DNA of 64,000 bases from Acetoanaerobium noterae (lineage in GTDB: Bacteria; Bacillota; Clostridia; Peptostreptococcales; Filifactoraceae), in the NCBI RefSeq assembly GCF_900168025.1, contig NZ_FUYN01000004.1, positions 62,001 to 126,000 of the forward strand, given 5' to 3'. The notes under the pieces were generated by a model. The model did not search any database, was not told where the DNA came from, and was given only the letters and a program-made list of their open reading frames with translations. Shown here in pieces: positions 1 through 7,867 of this stretch (position 1 is the first letter of the stretch; each line of letters starts with the position of its first letter). The translations under genes were made by a program, and so were the position numbers.

Positions 1-1
1 T

Positions 2-499
2 AATGCATCTATAGAAGCTGCCAGAGCCGGGGAGCATGGAAGAGGTTTTGCAGTAGTAGCAAACGAGGTTGGTAAATTGGCCGAAAATAGTAATCAGTCA
101 GCTCAAAAAATCAGTTCTCTAATTGATGAAATCCAAGTTGACATAAGCCAAGCAGATAAAATTATGTCTCAAGAAAATACTTTAGTTGAAGATAGTGTAG
201 CAAAAGTTCATGATACTAACCAAGAATTTGGAAAGATATTTAGCGAGATAAAAAATATGGCTGAAAAAATAGCTATAATAACAGAATCATCAAGAAAGCA
301 ATTCGAAGTAACTGAGCAAATGCAGCAAGCTATGAATGAGCTATCGGAAACTACACAAAATAATGCTATTTCTGTTGAAGAAGCAAGTAATGATATAGTA
401 TCTCAAGTTAAAAACTTTGATAATATATCTAATCAAATATCACAAGTTGAAGAAATAGCTAAATCATTAGAATCAGAAGCCTCTAAATTTACAATATAA
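2..499 (+). CDS. Methyl-accepting chemotaxis protein, C-terminal fragment
   Basis: The reading frame is open from base 2 to the TAA at 497-499, so the gene starts before the window. The first 30 residues contain [19 protein letters not shown], the conserved hairpin tip of the MCP cytoplasmic signalling domain that contacts CheA and CheW. The remainder is a Ser/Ala/Gln/Glu-rich heptad coiled coil ending about 135 residues after the tip, as expected for the return arm of the hairpin. The sensor domain and membrane segments lie outside the window, so the ligand is unknown. The TTG at 77 is an internal Leu codon and not a start. A shared terminator follows at about 549-602. Confidence 0.95.
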   Translation, partial: NASIEAARAGEHGRGFAVVANEVGKLAENSNQSAQKISSLIDEIQVDISQADKIMSQENTLVEDSVAKVHDTNQEFGKIFSEIKNMAEKIAIITESSRKQFEVTEQMQQAMNELSETTQNNAISVEEASNDIVSQVKNFDNISNQISQVEEIAKSLESEASKFTI

Positions 500-548
500 T
501 ACTAAAGAATAAAAATTATTATATACATTTAATTAAAAGCTAACAATC

Positions 549-602
549 AAAAAAGCCTTATCTCTAAGAATGTAATTTATTCTCAGAAATAAGGCTTTTT
601 AA
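549..602. terminator. Bidirectional terminator between the MCP gene and etfA
   Basis: The arms AAAAAGCCTTAT and ATAAGGCTTTTT are separated by an AT-rich stretch that can itself pair (TCTAAGAAT / ATTCTCAGA). A-tract and T-tract flanks make it work on both strands, and the convergent genes at 499 and 625 both end into it. Confidence 0.85.
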
Positions 603-624
603 TTTAAATTATTATATTTTATAT

Positions 625-1635
625 TTACTGCTCTTTTTTTGATTTCTTAAGCTCTTCAGTAAGAAGAGGTAGAACTTTAGCTACATCTCCTACTATACCT
701 AAGTCTGCAACTTCAAAAATTGGAGCATCTGGGTTTTTATTAATTGCTATAATTAGCTCAGACTCTTCCATACCAGCAATGTGCTGAATAGCGCCTGATA
801 TTCCACAAGCAAAATATAAATCTGGTCTTACAGTTTTACCTGTTTGACCTACCTGTCTATCTTTATCTAGCCATGCGTTATCAATAACAGCACGAGAGCC
901 CGAAACCTCTCCTTTAAGTTCATCAGCCAAATCATATAAAGGACTCATATTTTCTTTTGAACCAATACCTCTTCCTGCAGATACTAAAACTTTAGCATCT
1001 TCAATATTTACTTTTTTATGATCTTCCTTAACTATTTCAAGCACTTCAACATTTAAATCCTGTGCATTTAAATCCGCATCAAAATCAATTACATCACCTG
1101 TATTTGAAGTATTTCTTTCAAGCTTAAGCATAACTCCAGGTCTAACAGTTGACATCTGCGGTCTATGGTCAGGACAAATAATCGTTGCCATAATATTTCC
1201 ACCAAATGCTGGTCTTGTCATCATTAAATTTCTTGTCTCATCATCGATATCTAAAGAAGTACAGTCAGCAGTAAGTCCTGTATGTATTCTTGCAGATACT
1301 CTAGGTGCAATATCTCTACCTATTGATGTAGCTCCAACTAAAACAATAGCTGGTTTTTCATTATTAATTACAGCAGTAAGTGCTTTTGTATATGGCTCAT
1401 TTGTAAAATTCTTTAGAACTTCATGATCAACTGTTATAACCTTTTCTGCTCCATGATAAATTAATTCATTAGCAAGAGCCTTAATGTTATGGCCTAAAAC
1501 CACAGCACTTAGCTTTTCACCTAATTTTTCAGCTAACTCTTTTCCTTTTCCAAGCAATTCTAATGATACCTTTTGAATTTCTCCGTCTCTTTGCTCTATA
1601 TAAACTAAAACGCCTTTATAATCTGCTAAATTCAT
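625..1635 (-). CDS. etfA: Electron transfer flavoprotein, alpha subunit
   Basis: 336 residues, the usual size of EtfA. The N-terminal half is the ETF alpha/beta fold. The C-terminal half (from about residue 215) has the FAD-binding motifs GRGIGSKEN, SRAVIDNAW, VGQTGKTVRPDLY and CGISGAIQH. With EtfB and butyryl-CoA dehydrogenase directly upstream it should form the cytoplasmic Bcd-EtfAB complex. In clostridia this complex oxidises NADH and passes electrons both to crotonyl-CoA and to ferredoxin. It is the last gene of bcd-etfB-etfA and lies 28 bases after etfB with a good ribosome site (GGAGG). Bifurcation is known for the family, and not shown by this sequence alone. Confidence 0.96.
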   Translation of the reverse strand: MNLADYKGVLVYIEQRDGEIQKVSLELLGKGKELAEKLGEKLSAVVLGHNIKALANELIYHGAEKVITVDHEVLKNFTNEPYTKALTAVINNEKPAIVLVGATSIGRDIAPRVSARIHTGLTADCTSLDIDDETRNLMMTRPAFGGNIMATIICPDHRPQMSTVRPGVMLKLERNTSNTGDVIDFDADLNAQDLNVEVLEIVKEDHKKVNIEDAKVLVSAGRGIGSKENMSPLYDLADELKGEVSGSRAVIDNAWLDKDRQVGQTGKTVRPDLYFACGISGAIQHIAGMEESELIIAINKNPDAPIFEVADLGIVGDVAKVLPLLTEELKKSKKEQ

Positions 1636-1663
1636 TGTTTCAACCTCCTCACATAAATTATTA

Positions 1664-2446
1664 TTAAATAATATATTTTTCCTTTAATTTGTCCATGATT
1701 ATTTTAGCTGCTTCTTTTGAATCAACTTCAAATACTTTTCCTGCTGTCTTAGCACCTTTTGTAAATGATTTCTTAACCTTTGTAGGAGAACCCTTAAGAC
1801 CTAAGTTTTCTGGATTGACTTCAATATCATTTACAGTCCAAATTTCAACCTTGTCATCAGCAAAAGCATCATAGATTCCTGAAACTCTCATATATCTTGA
1901 TTCATTCATTTCTTTAAGAGTAGTTATAAGGCAAGGAGTTTTTACTTTAATTTTATGATAACCGTCTTCAAACGCTCTTTTTACTATTACTGAATCAGTA
2001 TCAAGCTGCACGTCTTCAACGTAAGTTACTGAAGGTAATTGTAAATGCTCAGCTATTTGTGGTCCAACTTGAGCTGTATCTCCATCTATTGCTTGTCTTC
2101 CTGCTATTACTAAATCAAAATCTATTTTTTTAAGTGCACCAGCTATAGCTGATGATGTTGCCCAGGTATCTGCTCCAGCAAATGCTCTATCTGTAAGAAG
2201 TATAGCTCTGTCAGCTCCCATAGCAAGAGCTTCTCTAAGAGCTGCATCAGCTTGAAGAGGTCCCATAGTTATTACTGTAACATGAGCACCGTGCTTATCT
2301 TTTAATTGTAGAGCTGCTTCAAGTCCGCTCTTGTCATCAGGGTTTATAATTGATGGAACTCCTTCACGAATAAGTGTTCCAGTTTTTGGATCTAATTTAA
2401 CTTCAGTAGTATCTGGTACTTGCTTTATACAAACAACTATATTCAT
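1664..2446 (-). CDS. etfB: Electron transfer flavoprotein, beta subunit
   Basis: 260 residues, full length for EtfB. The N-terminus NIVVCIKQVPDT, the segment INPDDKSGLEAAL and the ETF-beta signature region AGRQAIDGDTAQVGPQIAEHL (about residues 117-137) are clear. In bifurcating ETFs this subunit carries the FAD that receives hydride from NADH. It sits between bcd (17 bases upstream) and etfA (28 bases downstream), so the three subunits are made from one transcript. RBS AAGGAGG precedes the ATG at 2446. Confidence 0.96.
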   Translation of the reverse strand: MNIVVCIKQVPDTTEVKLDPKTGTLIREGVPSIINPDDKSGLEAALQLKDKHGAHVTVITMGPLQADAALREALAMGADRAILLTDRAFAGADTWATSSAIAGALKKIDFDLVIAGRQAIDGDTAQVGPQIAEHLQLPSVTYVEDVQLDTDSVIVKRAFEDGYHKIKVKTPCLITTLKEMNESRYMRVSGIYDAFADDKVEIWTVNDIEVNPENLGLKGSPTKVKKSFTKGAKTAGKVFEVDSKEAAKIIMDKLKEKYII

Positions 2447-2463
2447 TAGAAATAACCTCCTTT

Positions 2464-3603
2464 TTATTTTAATAATGCCGCAGAAATTACCATTCTTTGA
2501 ACCTCAGAAGTTCCTTCATAAATTTCAGTAATTTTTGCATCTCTCATCATTCTCTCAACTGGATATTCTCTAGTATAACCATACCCTCCATGAAGCTGAA
2601 CTGCTTTAGTTGTAACTTCCATAGCTGTTTCCGCAGCAACTAATTTTGCCATAGCCGCTTCATATGAATAAGAAAGTCCTTTATCTTTATTGTATGCTGC
2701 TTTATAAACTAATAGTCTAGCAGATTCAATCTTTGCTGCCATATCAGCTAACTGGAATTGTGTGTTTTGGAAATTAGCAATTGATCTTCCAAACTGCTTT
2801 CTTTCTTTTACATAATGAATTGTTTCATCTAGAGCTCCTTGAGCAATTCCAAGTGCTTGAGCCGCAATACCTATTCTTCCACCGTCTAATGTTTTCATGG
2901 CAACTTTAAATCCAATGCCTTCTTTACCTAATATATTTTCTTTAGGAATTCTGCAATTTTCAAAAATCAACTCACAAGTAGCTGAGCCTCTGATTCCTAA
3001 TTTCTTTTCTTTAGGTCCAACAGAGAATCCAGGTGTATCTGCGTCTACTATAAAAGCAGAAATTCCTCTTGTTCCAGCTTTTTTATCTGTCATAGCCATA
3101 ATTATATATGTATGAGCATATCCAGCATTTGTTATAAATATTTTAGAACCGTTTAGTACATATTCATCACCATCTAATACAGCTGTTGTCTGTTGCCCTG
3201 CAGCATCAGTACCAGCGTTAGGCTCTGTAAGTCCAAAAGCTCCTAATTTTTCTCCTTTAGCTAATGGAACTAAGAATTTTTCTTTTTGCTCTTCAGTTCC
3301 AAACTCAAATATTGGATGAGCACCAAGTGAAGTATGAGCTGAAACAATAACCCCAGTAGTTCCACAAACTCTAGAAAGCTCTTCTACAGCCATAGCATAA
3401 CCTAAATTATCTCCACCTTCTCCACCATATTTCTTAGGAAAAGGAATGCCCATAAACCCCGCTTTTACCATTTTTTCTACTGTCTCAACTGGAAATCTTT
3501 CCATTTCATCAACTTCAGCAGCTAGAGGTTTAACTTCATTCTCTGCGAACTCTCTATACATTTGTTTTAGTAATGCATGCTCTTTTGAAAAACCAAATTC
3601 CAT
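2464..3603 (-). CDS. bcd: Butyryl-CoA dehydrogenase (acyl-CoA dehydrogenase family)
   Basis: 379 residues, the standard short-chain acyl-CoA dehydrogenase length. Motifs are GAFGLTEPNAGTDA (FAD/substrate region, about residue 127), QLHGGYGYTREYPVERMMRD and the catalytic-base motif IYEGTSE near residue 365. It reduces crotonyl-CoA to butyryl-CoA with EtfAB. It is the first gene of its unit and starts at an ATG with AAAGGAGGAAT upstream. The sigma-54-type promoter at 3704-3723 would give a leader of about 90 bases. The butyryl rather than longer-chain specificity is inferred from the crt-hbd-thl genes just upstream. Confidence 0.95.
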   Translation of the reverse strand: MEFGFSKEHALLKQMYREFAENEVKPLAAEVDEMERFPVETVEKMVKAGFMGIPFPKKYGGEGGDNLGYAMAVEELSRVCGTTGVIVSAHTSLGAHPIFEFGTEEQKEKFLVPLAKGEKLGAFGLTEPNAGTDAAGQQTTAVLDGDEYVLNGSKIFITNAGYAHTYIIMAMTDKKAGTRGISAFIVDADTPGFSVGPKEKKLGIRGSATCELIFENCRIPKENILGKEGIGFKVAMKTLDGGRIGIAAQALGIAQGALDETIHYVKERKQFGRSIANFQNTQFQLADMAAKIESARLLVYKAAYNKDKGLSYSYEAAMAKLVAAETAMEVTTKAVQLHGGYGYTREYPVERMMRDAKITEIYEGTSEVQRMVISAALLK

Positions 3604-3703
3604 TTTTATTCCTCCTTTGTTAATTATTAATTTAACAATTAATAGTCTTTGTCTTCTTGATTATTAATCATTTTATTTATATTTTAGTTTTGCAATAAAT
3701 TAT

Positions 3704-3723
3704 AAAAGCAAATTTAATGCCAA
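3704..3723 (-). promoter_or_regulatory. Sigma-54 (-24/-12) promoter of bcd-etfB-etfA
   Basis: On the minus strand the sequence reads TTGGCATTAAATTTGCTTTT. The GG (3720-3721) and GC (3708-3709) are exactly 10 bases apart, as sigma-54 RNA polymerase requires, and both hexamers are close to the TGGCAC-N5-TTGCA consensus. The same arrangement recurs before crt. A TATAAT-like run just downstream leaves some room for an overlapping sigma-A promoter. Confidence 0.82.
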
Positions 3724-3737
3724 TTTTTTAACATAAA
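3722..3737 (-). promoter_or_regulatory. Shared Rex-like box upstream of bcd
   Basis: The minus strand reads TTTATGTTAAAAAATT, and the identical 16-mer occurs upstream of crt at 7175-7190. Extended into the flank (ATGTTAAAAAATTGGCAT) it matches about 14 of 18 positions of the TTGTTAA-N4-TTAACAA type of site bound by the redox repressor Rex. It abuts the -24 element. Regulator identity is inference; the base composition is very AT-rich. Confidence 0.35.
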
Positions 3738-3760
3738 TTATAAAAAATTTTATAATTTAT
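3733..3760. repeat. AT-only inverted repeat just upstream of the bcd promoter
   Basis: 13-base arms (ATAAATTATAAAA and its complement) are separated by 2 bases, and one arm overlaps the Rex-like box. It could be a protein-binding site or simply AT-rich chance. It is not a terminator, because no gene ends into it directly. Confidence 0.4.
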
Positions 3761-3954
3761 TCAGTTGCTTTGAAATCAATGCTTTATCTACTTATTTAAA
3801 TGGTTAATTTGTAAACTATTATTTTATTTTAAATCCTACTCATTATACTATATAGTTCAAAAAACCATATTGCTATTACTGGAGTATGACTTTTATTATA
3901 AAAATATAGATTAAAGAGTTATATAATAGTTTAGAACTTTAGTTTAATTTTTTC

Positions 3955-3993
3955 AAACAGCTTTATGTTCATTATTTGAACATAAAGCTGTTT
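3955..3993. repeat. Perfect 17-bp inverted repeat, candidate enhancer or operator
   Basis: Arms AAACAGCTTTATGTTCA (3955-3971) and its exact complement (3977-3993) flank a 5-base spacer. On the minus strand it is followed by GAAAAAATTAAAC rather than a T-run, so it is a poor intrinsic terminator for thl. It lies about 235 bp upstream of the -24 element of the bcd promoter, a normal distance for the binding site of a sigma-54 activator. The rest of the 3604-4261 gap is AT-rich, with no gene I can support. Confidence 0.55.
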
Positions 3994-4100
3994 ATATGTT
4001 TATTAATATTACACATTTAATTTTAAAATTTAAAACTTATAAATCAATGTTCATTTTATTTACACTAACCACTTTTATTATAAATTTGAAGTATATGAAC

Positions 4101-4195
4101 AAAGGAACTGAGGATAATTGCCATACTACAATAATTGATTTTATATTAGCTTTAATCAATCTATTGCATAAGCTCTTTATCATATCAGTTCCTTT
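4101..4195. repeat. About 95-base long imperfect stem-loop, function unknown
   Basis: The outer arms AAAGGAACTGA and TCAGTTCCTTT pair perfectly. Moving inward, further pairs line up (GATAA/TTATC, CAAT/ATTG, ATTGATT/AATCAAT), so most of the 95 bases can fold as one long hairpin. It lies 67 bases after the thl stop codon. It could be a structured 3' end, a small RNA or a MITE-like remnant. No protein or known RNA family was recognised. Confidence 0.45.
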
Positions 4196-4261
4196 TTATA
4201 GGTTAAAATTAAAATCTATTTACTTTGCTTTCATGATGTTATTATAAGTTTGAACTATCTG

Positions 4262-5437
4262 TTATCTTTTTACAACTATAGCCGTTCCCATTCCTCCACC
4301 AATACAAAGAGTAGCAAGTCCATTTTTTGCATCTCTTCTTTTCATTTCGTGTAATAATGTAGTAAGTATTCTAGCTCCAGAAGCTCCTACTGGATGTCCT
4401 AAAGCAATAGCTCCACCATTTACATTTACTATTTCTGGATTTAATTTTAAATCTTGAACTACTGAAAGTGATTGAGCTGCAAATGCTTCATTTGCTTCTA
4501 CTAAATCTAGATCTTCAATCTTCATATTTGCTTTTTCTAATGTTTTTATTGTGCTTGGAACTGGTTCGTATCCCATTATAGCTGGATCTACTCCAGCAGA
4601 TGAGTAAGAAGCAATTGTTGCCATTACTTCTAAACCTAGCTCATCAGCTTTTTCTCTCGACATTACTATCATCATAGCTGCGCCATCATTGATTCCAGAA
4701 GCATTTCCTGCTGTCACTGTACCATCTTTTTTAAATGCAGGCTTTAATTTTTGTAACTTGTCAATGGTCATATCAAATTTTGGATATTCATCTTTATCAA
4801 CTATAACTTCGCCTTTTCTAGACTTGATTACTACTGGAACTATTTCATCCTTAAACTTATCTTCCTCTATCGCTTTTTGTGCTTTTAACTGACTCGCCAG
4901 AGCAAATTCATCTTGCATTTCTCTAGTAAGATTCCATTTTTCAGCTATATTCTCTGCAGTAATACCCATATGATATCCATTAAATGCATCTGTAAGAGCA
5001 TCATTAATCATAGTATCAACCATCTGAGCATTTCCCATTCTAGCCCCGCTGCGCATTGAACTACTGCAGTAAGGAGCATTTGTCATACTTTCAGTTCCTC
5101 CAGCTAAAACCACTTCAGCATCTCCAAGCATTATAAATTGAGCTGCCATAGAAACCGCTCTAAGGCCCGAGCCACAAACTTTATTAATAGTTAATGATGA
5201 TGATTCATAGCTCATGCCAGCACCTAATGATACTTGTCTTGCTATATTTTGTCCTAGTCCAGCTGAAAGCACATTACCAATTATCGCAGTATCAATCAAT
5301 TTTGGGTCAATTTTTGCTTTTTCAATAGCCCCTTTTGCTGCTGTTATTCCAAGCTCAGCAGCAGAAACTCCAGCCAAGCTTCCGCCAAAAGAACCTATAG
5401 GTGTTCTAGCAGCACTTACGATTACAACTTCTCTCAT
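4262..5437 (-). CDS. thlA: Acetyl-CoA C-acetyltransferase (thiolase)
   Basis: 391 residues, typical for biosynthetic thiolase. The acyl-accepting Cys88 lies in [10 protein letters not shown], the catalytic His in [17 protein letters not shown] (about residue 348), and the second Cys in [13 protein letters not shown] near the C-terminus. It condenses two acetyl-CoA to acetoacetyl-CoA, the first step to butyrate, or works in reverse when acetoacetyl-CoA comes from lysine fermentation. It is the last gene of crt-hbd-thl, 21 bases after hbd. RBS GGAGG precedes the ATG. Confidence 0.96.
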   Translation of the reverse strand: MREVVIVSAARTPIGSFGGSLAGVSAAELGITAAKGAIEKAKIDPKLIDTAIIGNVLSAGLGQNIARQVSLGAGMSYESSSLTINKVCGSGLRAVSMAAQFIMLGDAEVVLAGGTESMTNAPYCSSSMRSGARMGNAQMVDTMINDALTDAFNGYHMGITAENIAEKWNLTREMQDEFALASQLKAQKAIEEDKFKDEIVPVVIKSRKGEVIVDKDEYPKFDMTIDKLQKLKPAFKKDGTVTAGNASGINDGAAMMIVMSREKADELGLEVMATIASYSSAGVDPAIMGYEPVPSTIKTLEKANMKIEDLDLVEANEAFAAQSLSVVQDLKLNPEIVNVNGGAIALGHPVGASGARILTTLLHEMKRRDAKNGLATLCIGGGMGTAIVVKR

Positions 5438-5458
5438 AATTTAACCTCCAATTATATA

Positions 5459-6298
5459 TTAATATTCATAAAATCCTTTTCCAGTTTTTCTTCCAAGATT
5501 GTTTGCTCTTACCATTTTCTTAAGTAATGGATGAGGTCTGTATTTTGAATCTGAAAATTCATTATAAAGAACTTCCATTATAGCTAGGCATACATCTAAA
5601 CCTATAAGATCTGCTAAAGCTAATGGTCCTATCGGATGGTTAGCCCCTAATTTCATTGATTCGTCAATATCTTCTTTGGAAGCAACATTTTCTGATAAAA
5701 TTCCAACTGCTTCATTAATCATAGGAACTAAAATCCTATTTACAACAAAGCCAGGAGACTCTTCTACTCTTACAGGAACTTTTCCTATATCTGAAGCTAT
5801 CTTAAAAACTGTATCAAAAGTTTCAACTGATGTTTTTTGTCCTGTGATTATTTCTGTAAGTTTCATAACCGGAACTGGATTAAAGAAATGCATTCCTATA
5901 ACTTTTTCTGGTCTTTTAGTAAAAGAAGCAATTTCTGTTATAGAAAGCGATGAGGTATTTGTTGCTAAAATAGTTTTAGCTTCACAAATTTCATCTAGTT
6001 CTTTAAATACAGTCTCTTTCACTTTGATATCTTCTACTATTGCCTCTATAACTAAATCTGCATCCTTTATATCTTCATAAGATAAAGTAGTAGATATATT
6101 AGACATGGTTATATCTTTATCTTCACTTGTGATTTTTCCCTTTTCTACAAGCTTAGATAAACCCTTATCCAAGCTTGCTATAGCTTTATCTAGTGATTCT
6201 TGTCTATGTCCTTTAATTACTACTTTATGACCTTTTGTAGCAAAGGTTTGTACTATGCCATTACCCATTGTTCCTGAGCCAATTACACATATTTTCAC
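5459..6298 (-). CDS. hbd: 3-Hydroxybutyryl-CoA dehydrogenase
   Basis: 279 residues, full length. The Rossmann motif VIGSGTMGNGIVQTFA starts at residue 5. The segment EAIVEDIKVKETVFKELD, the catalytic-His motif GMHFFNPVPVMKLTEI and the C-terminal domain signature GFVVNRILVPMINEA followed by GANHPIGPLALADLIGLD are all present. It interconverts acetoacetyl-CoA and 3-hydroxybutyryl-CoA with NAD(P)H. It lies 15 bases after crt and 21 before thl, in one operon. Confidence 0.96.
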   Translation of the reverse strand: MKICVIGSGTMGNGIVQTFATKGHKVVIKGHRQESLDKAIASLDKGLSKLVEKGKITSEDKDITMSNISTTLSYEDIKDADLVIEAIVEDIKVKETVFKELDEICEAKTILATNTSSLSITEIASFTKRPEKVIGMHFFNPVPVMKLTEIITGQKTSVETFDTVFKIASDIGKVPVRVEESPGFVVNRILVPMINEAVGILSENVASKEDIDESMKLGANHPIGPLALADLIGLDVCLAIMEVLYNEFSDSKYRPHPLLKKMVRANNLGRKTGKGFYEY

Positions 6299-6313
6299 GT
6301 TACTACCTCCTTA

Positions 6314-7087
6314 TTATTTGAAATTAGGTTTTCTTTTTTCTAAAAATGCTGTCATACCTTCCTTTTGATCTTGAGAAGCAAAACAGAGCGCAAAAAGGTT
6401 TTTTTCTATTTCAAGACCAGTATCAATGTCTGTCTGAATACCTTTATTAATTGCTGTTTTTGAATATTTTACAGCCATTTGAGATTTTGATGCTATATTG
6501 GATGCAAGCTCTTCTGCAGTGCTTATAAGCAAATCTGGTTCTACTACAGAGTTTACAAGTCCCATTCTATAAGCCTCATTAGCATCTATAATATTCCCTG
6601 TATAAATTAATAACTTGGCATTCGAGCTACCTATTAACCTAGATAGTCTTTGAGTTCCTCCAAAGCCTGGTGTTATTCCTAAGCCTACTTCTGGTTGTCC
6701 AAATTTAGCTTTACTACTTGCGATTCTCAAATCGCAAGCTAAGGCAAGCTCGCATCCTCCTCCTAAAGCAAAACCATTTACGGCAGCTATTACAGGCTTT
6801 TCTAAATTCTCTATATAAGTCATTAATTCCATTCCATGATTTGCAAATTCTCTAGCTCTATTTGGATTTATGCTGCTCATTTGCTCTATATCTGCTCCAG
6901 CTACAAATGCTTTACCTTCGCCTATTAGAATTATCACCGAAACCTCATCATCCTTGCCCGTAGTCTCAAATGCATATTTAAGCTCTGAAATCAAATTTTC
7001 ATCCAGAGCATTTAGTGATTCTGGTTTGTTAATTTTTATCCATGCTACATCTGATTTTTTTTCAATTACAATATTTTGTAAATGCAA
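6314..7087 (-). CDS. crt: 3-Hydroxybutyryl-CoA dehydratase (crotonase)
   Basis: 257 residues, the normal enoyl-CoA hydratase size. The oxyanion-hole segment GKAFVAGADIEQM, then NGFALGGGCELALACD with the first catalytic Glu, and KFGQPEVGLGITPGFGGTQRL with the second are present. It dehydrates 3-hydroxybutyryl-CoA to crotonyl-CoA. The start is a TTG at 7085-7087 with AGGAGG 7 bases upstream; no nearer ATG fits. It is the first gene of crt-hbd-thl, 45 bases downstream of a sigma-54-type promoter. Confidence 0.95.
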   Translation of the reverse strand: MHLQNIVIEKKSDVAWIKINKPESLNALDENLISELKYAFETTGKDDEVSVIILIGEGKAFVAGADIEQMSSINPNRAREFANHGMELMTYIENLEKPVIAAVNGFALGGGCELALACDLRIASSKAKFGQPEVGLGITPGFGGTQRLSRLIGSSNAKLLIYTGNIIDANEAYRMGLVNSVVEPDLLISTAEELASNIASKSQMAVKYSKTAINKGIQTDIDTGLEIEKNLFALCFASQDQKEGMTAFLEKRKPNFK

Positions 7088-7131
7088 ATCTACACCTCCT
7101 AGTAAACAACTAATTTCAAGTATTAATTATA

Positions 7132-7151
7132 CAAAGCAAGTTCCATGCCAT
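7132..7151 (-). promoter_or_regulatory. Sigma-54 (-24/-12) promoter of crt-hbd-thl
   Basis: The minus strand reads TGGCATGGAACTTGCTTTG, with GG at 7148-7149 and GC at 7136-7137, exactly 10 bases apart. It matches TGGCAC-N5-TTGCA closely and parallels the bcd promoter. Transcription would start near 7124, giving a leader of about 37 bases with AGGAGG before the TTG start. Confidence 0.82.
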
Positions 7152-7174
7152 TTTTTATATTTACCACAATAATA

Positions 7175-7190
7175 AATTTTTTAACATAAA
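7175..7190 (-). promoter_or_regulatory. Shared Rex-like box upstream of crt
   Basis: The minus-strand 16-mer TTTATGTTAAAAAATT is identical to the one at 3722-3737 before bcd. Here it is about 26 bases upstream of the -24 element and touches the end of the rplT terminator. A Rex site is a plausible reading, since NADH-linked butyrate genes are classic Rex targets. Confidence 0.32.
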
Positions 7191-7237
7191 AAAAGCACCA
7201 AGATTATAAGTAATTTAACTTATATCTAGATGCTTTT
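7188..7237 (-). terminator. Terminator of infC-rpmI-rplT
   Basis: The minus strand has AAAAAGCA and TGCTTTTTTT as outer arms with an inner ATAAGT/ACTTAT pairing, followed by T residues. It lies directly after the rplT stop. Confidence 0.8.
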
Positions 7238-7249
7238 TAAGCTTATAAA

Positions 7250-7609
7250 TTATGCATTTAAAGCTTTTTTTGCTGTATTAACAAGGTTCTCAAAACCTTG
7301 AGGATCATTTATAGCCATTTCAGATAACATTTTTCTATTTAAGTTGATTCCTGAAATTTTAAGACCATTCATAAATCTTGAGTAGCTTAATCCATGCATT
7401 CTTGTTCCTGCATTTATTCTAGCTATCCACATCTGTCTGAAATCTCTTTTCTTTAACTTTCTTCCAGAATATGCATGCTTAAGAGCCTTCATTACAAAAG
7501 CATTAGCAGGTCTGAAAAGTTTACTTCTTCCACCTCTGAATCCTTTTGCTAGCTTAAGTATTTTTTTATGTTTTTTTCTTGCATTAAGTGCCTTTTTAAC
7601 TCTTGCCAT
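7250..7609 (-). CDS. rplT: Ribosomal protein L20
   Basis: 119 residues, full length for bL20. The Arg/Lys-rich N-terminus with [17 protein letters not shown], then [27 protein letters not shown], is diagnostic. It binds 23S rRNA early in 50S assembly. In Firmicutes it also represses its own operon by binding the L20 leader, which is visible upstream of infC here. It is 30 bases downstream of rpmI. Confidence 0.98.
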   Translation of the reverse strand: MARVKKALNARKKHKKILKLAKGFRGGRSKLFRPANAFVMKALKHAYSGRKLKKRDFRQMWIARINAGTRMHGLSYSRFMNGLKISGINLNRKMLSEMAINDPQGFENLVNTAKKALNA

Positions 7610-7639
7610 TTTATGTTAACCTCCTTCTTATCGTAGTTT

Positions 7640-7837
7640 TTATAGGTATGGTAGTAATTGTGCCATTCTGCTTTGGTCACCTTTAGTTACAATACCACTT
7701 TGTCTAAGTTTTCTTTTTGTTTTAGCAGATTTTTTTGTTAAGATGTGGCTAGTAAAAGCTTTGCTTCTTTTTAATTTCCCAGAGCCAGTAACCTTGAATC
7801 TTTTTGCGGCTCCTCTATGAGTTTTCATTTTAGGCAT
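7640..7837 (-). CDS. rpmI: Ribosomal protein L35
   Basis: 65 residues, full length for bL35. The N-terminus [20 protein letters not shown] and the basic segment [15 protein letters not shown] are characteristic. It is a structural protein of the large ribosomal subunit. It sits between infC and rplT with 30-base gaps, the conserved infC-rpmI-rplT order. Confidence 0.98.
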   Translation of the reverse strand: MPKMKTHRGAAKRFKVTGSGKLKRSKAFTSHILTKKSAKTKRKLRQSGIVTKGDQSRMAQLLPYL

Positions 7838-7867
7838 GTGTTTTTCCTCCTTCTAGTACTTTAAATG

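Noticed and set aside
3955-3993. Reading the perfect palindrome as the thl terminator
   Set aside because: No T-run follows on the minus strand; kept as a possible operator or enhancer.
3996-4247. 83-residue + strand ORF in the thl-bcd gap
   Set aside because: Very AT-rich low-complexity sequence (Phe/Ile/Leu/Lys), no good ribosome site, and it runs across the stem-loop structure; not supported as a gene.
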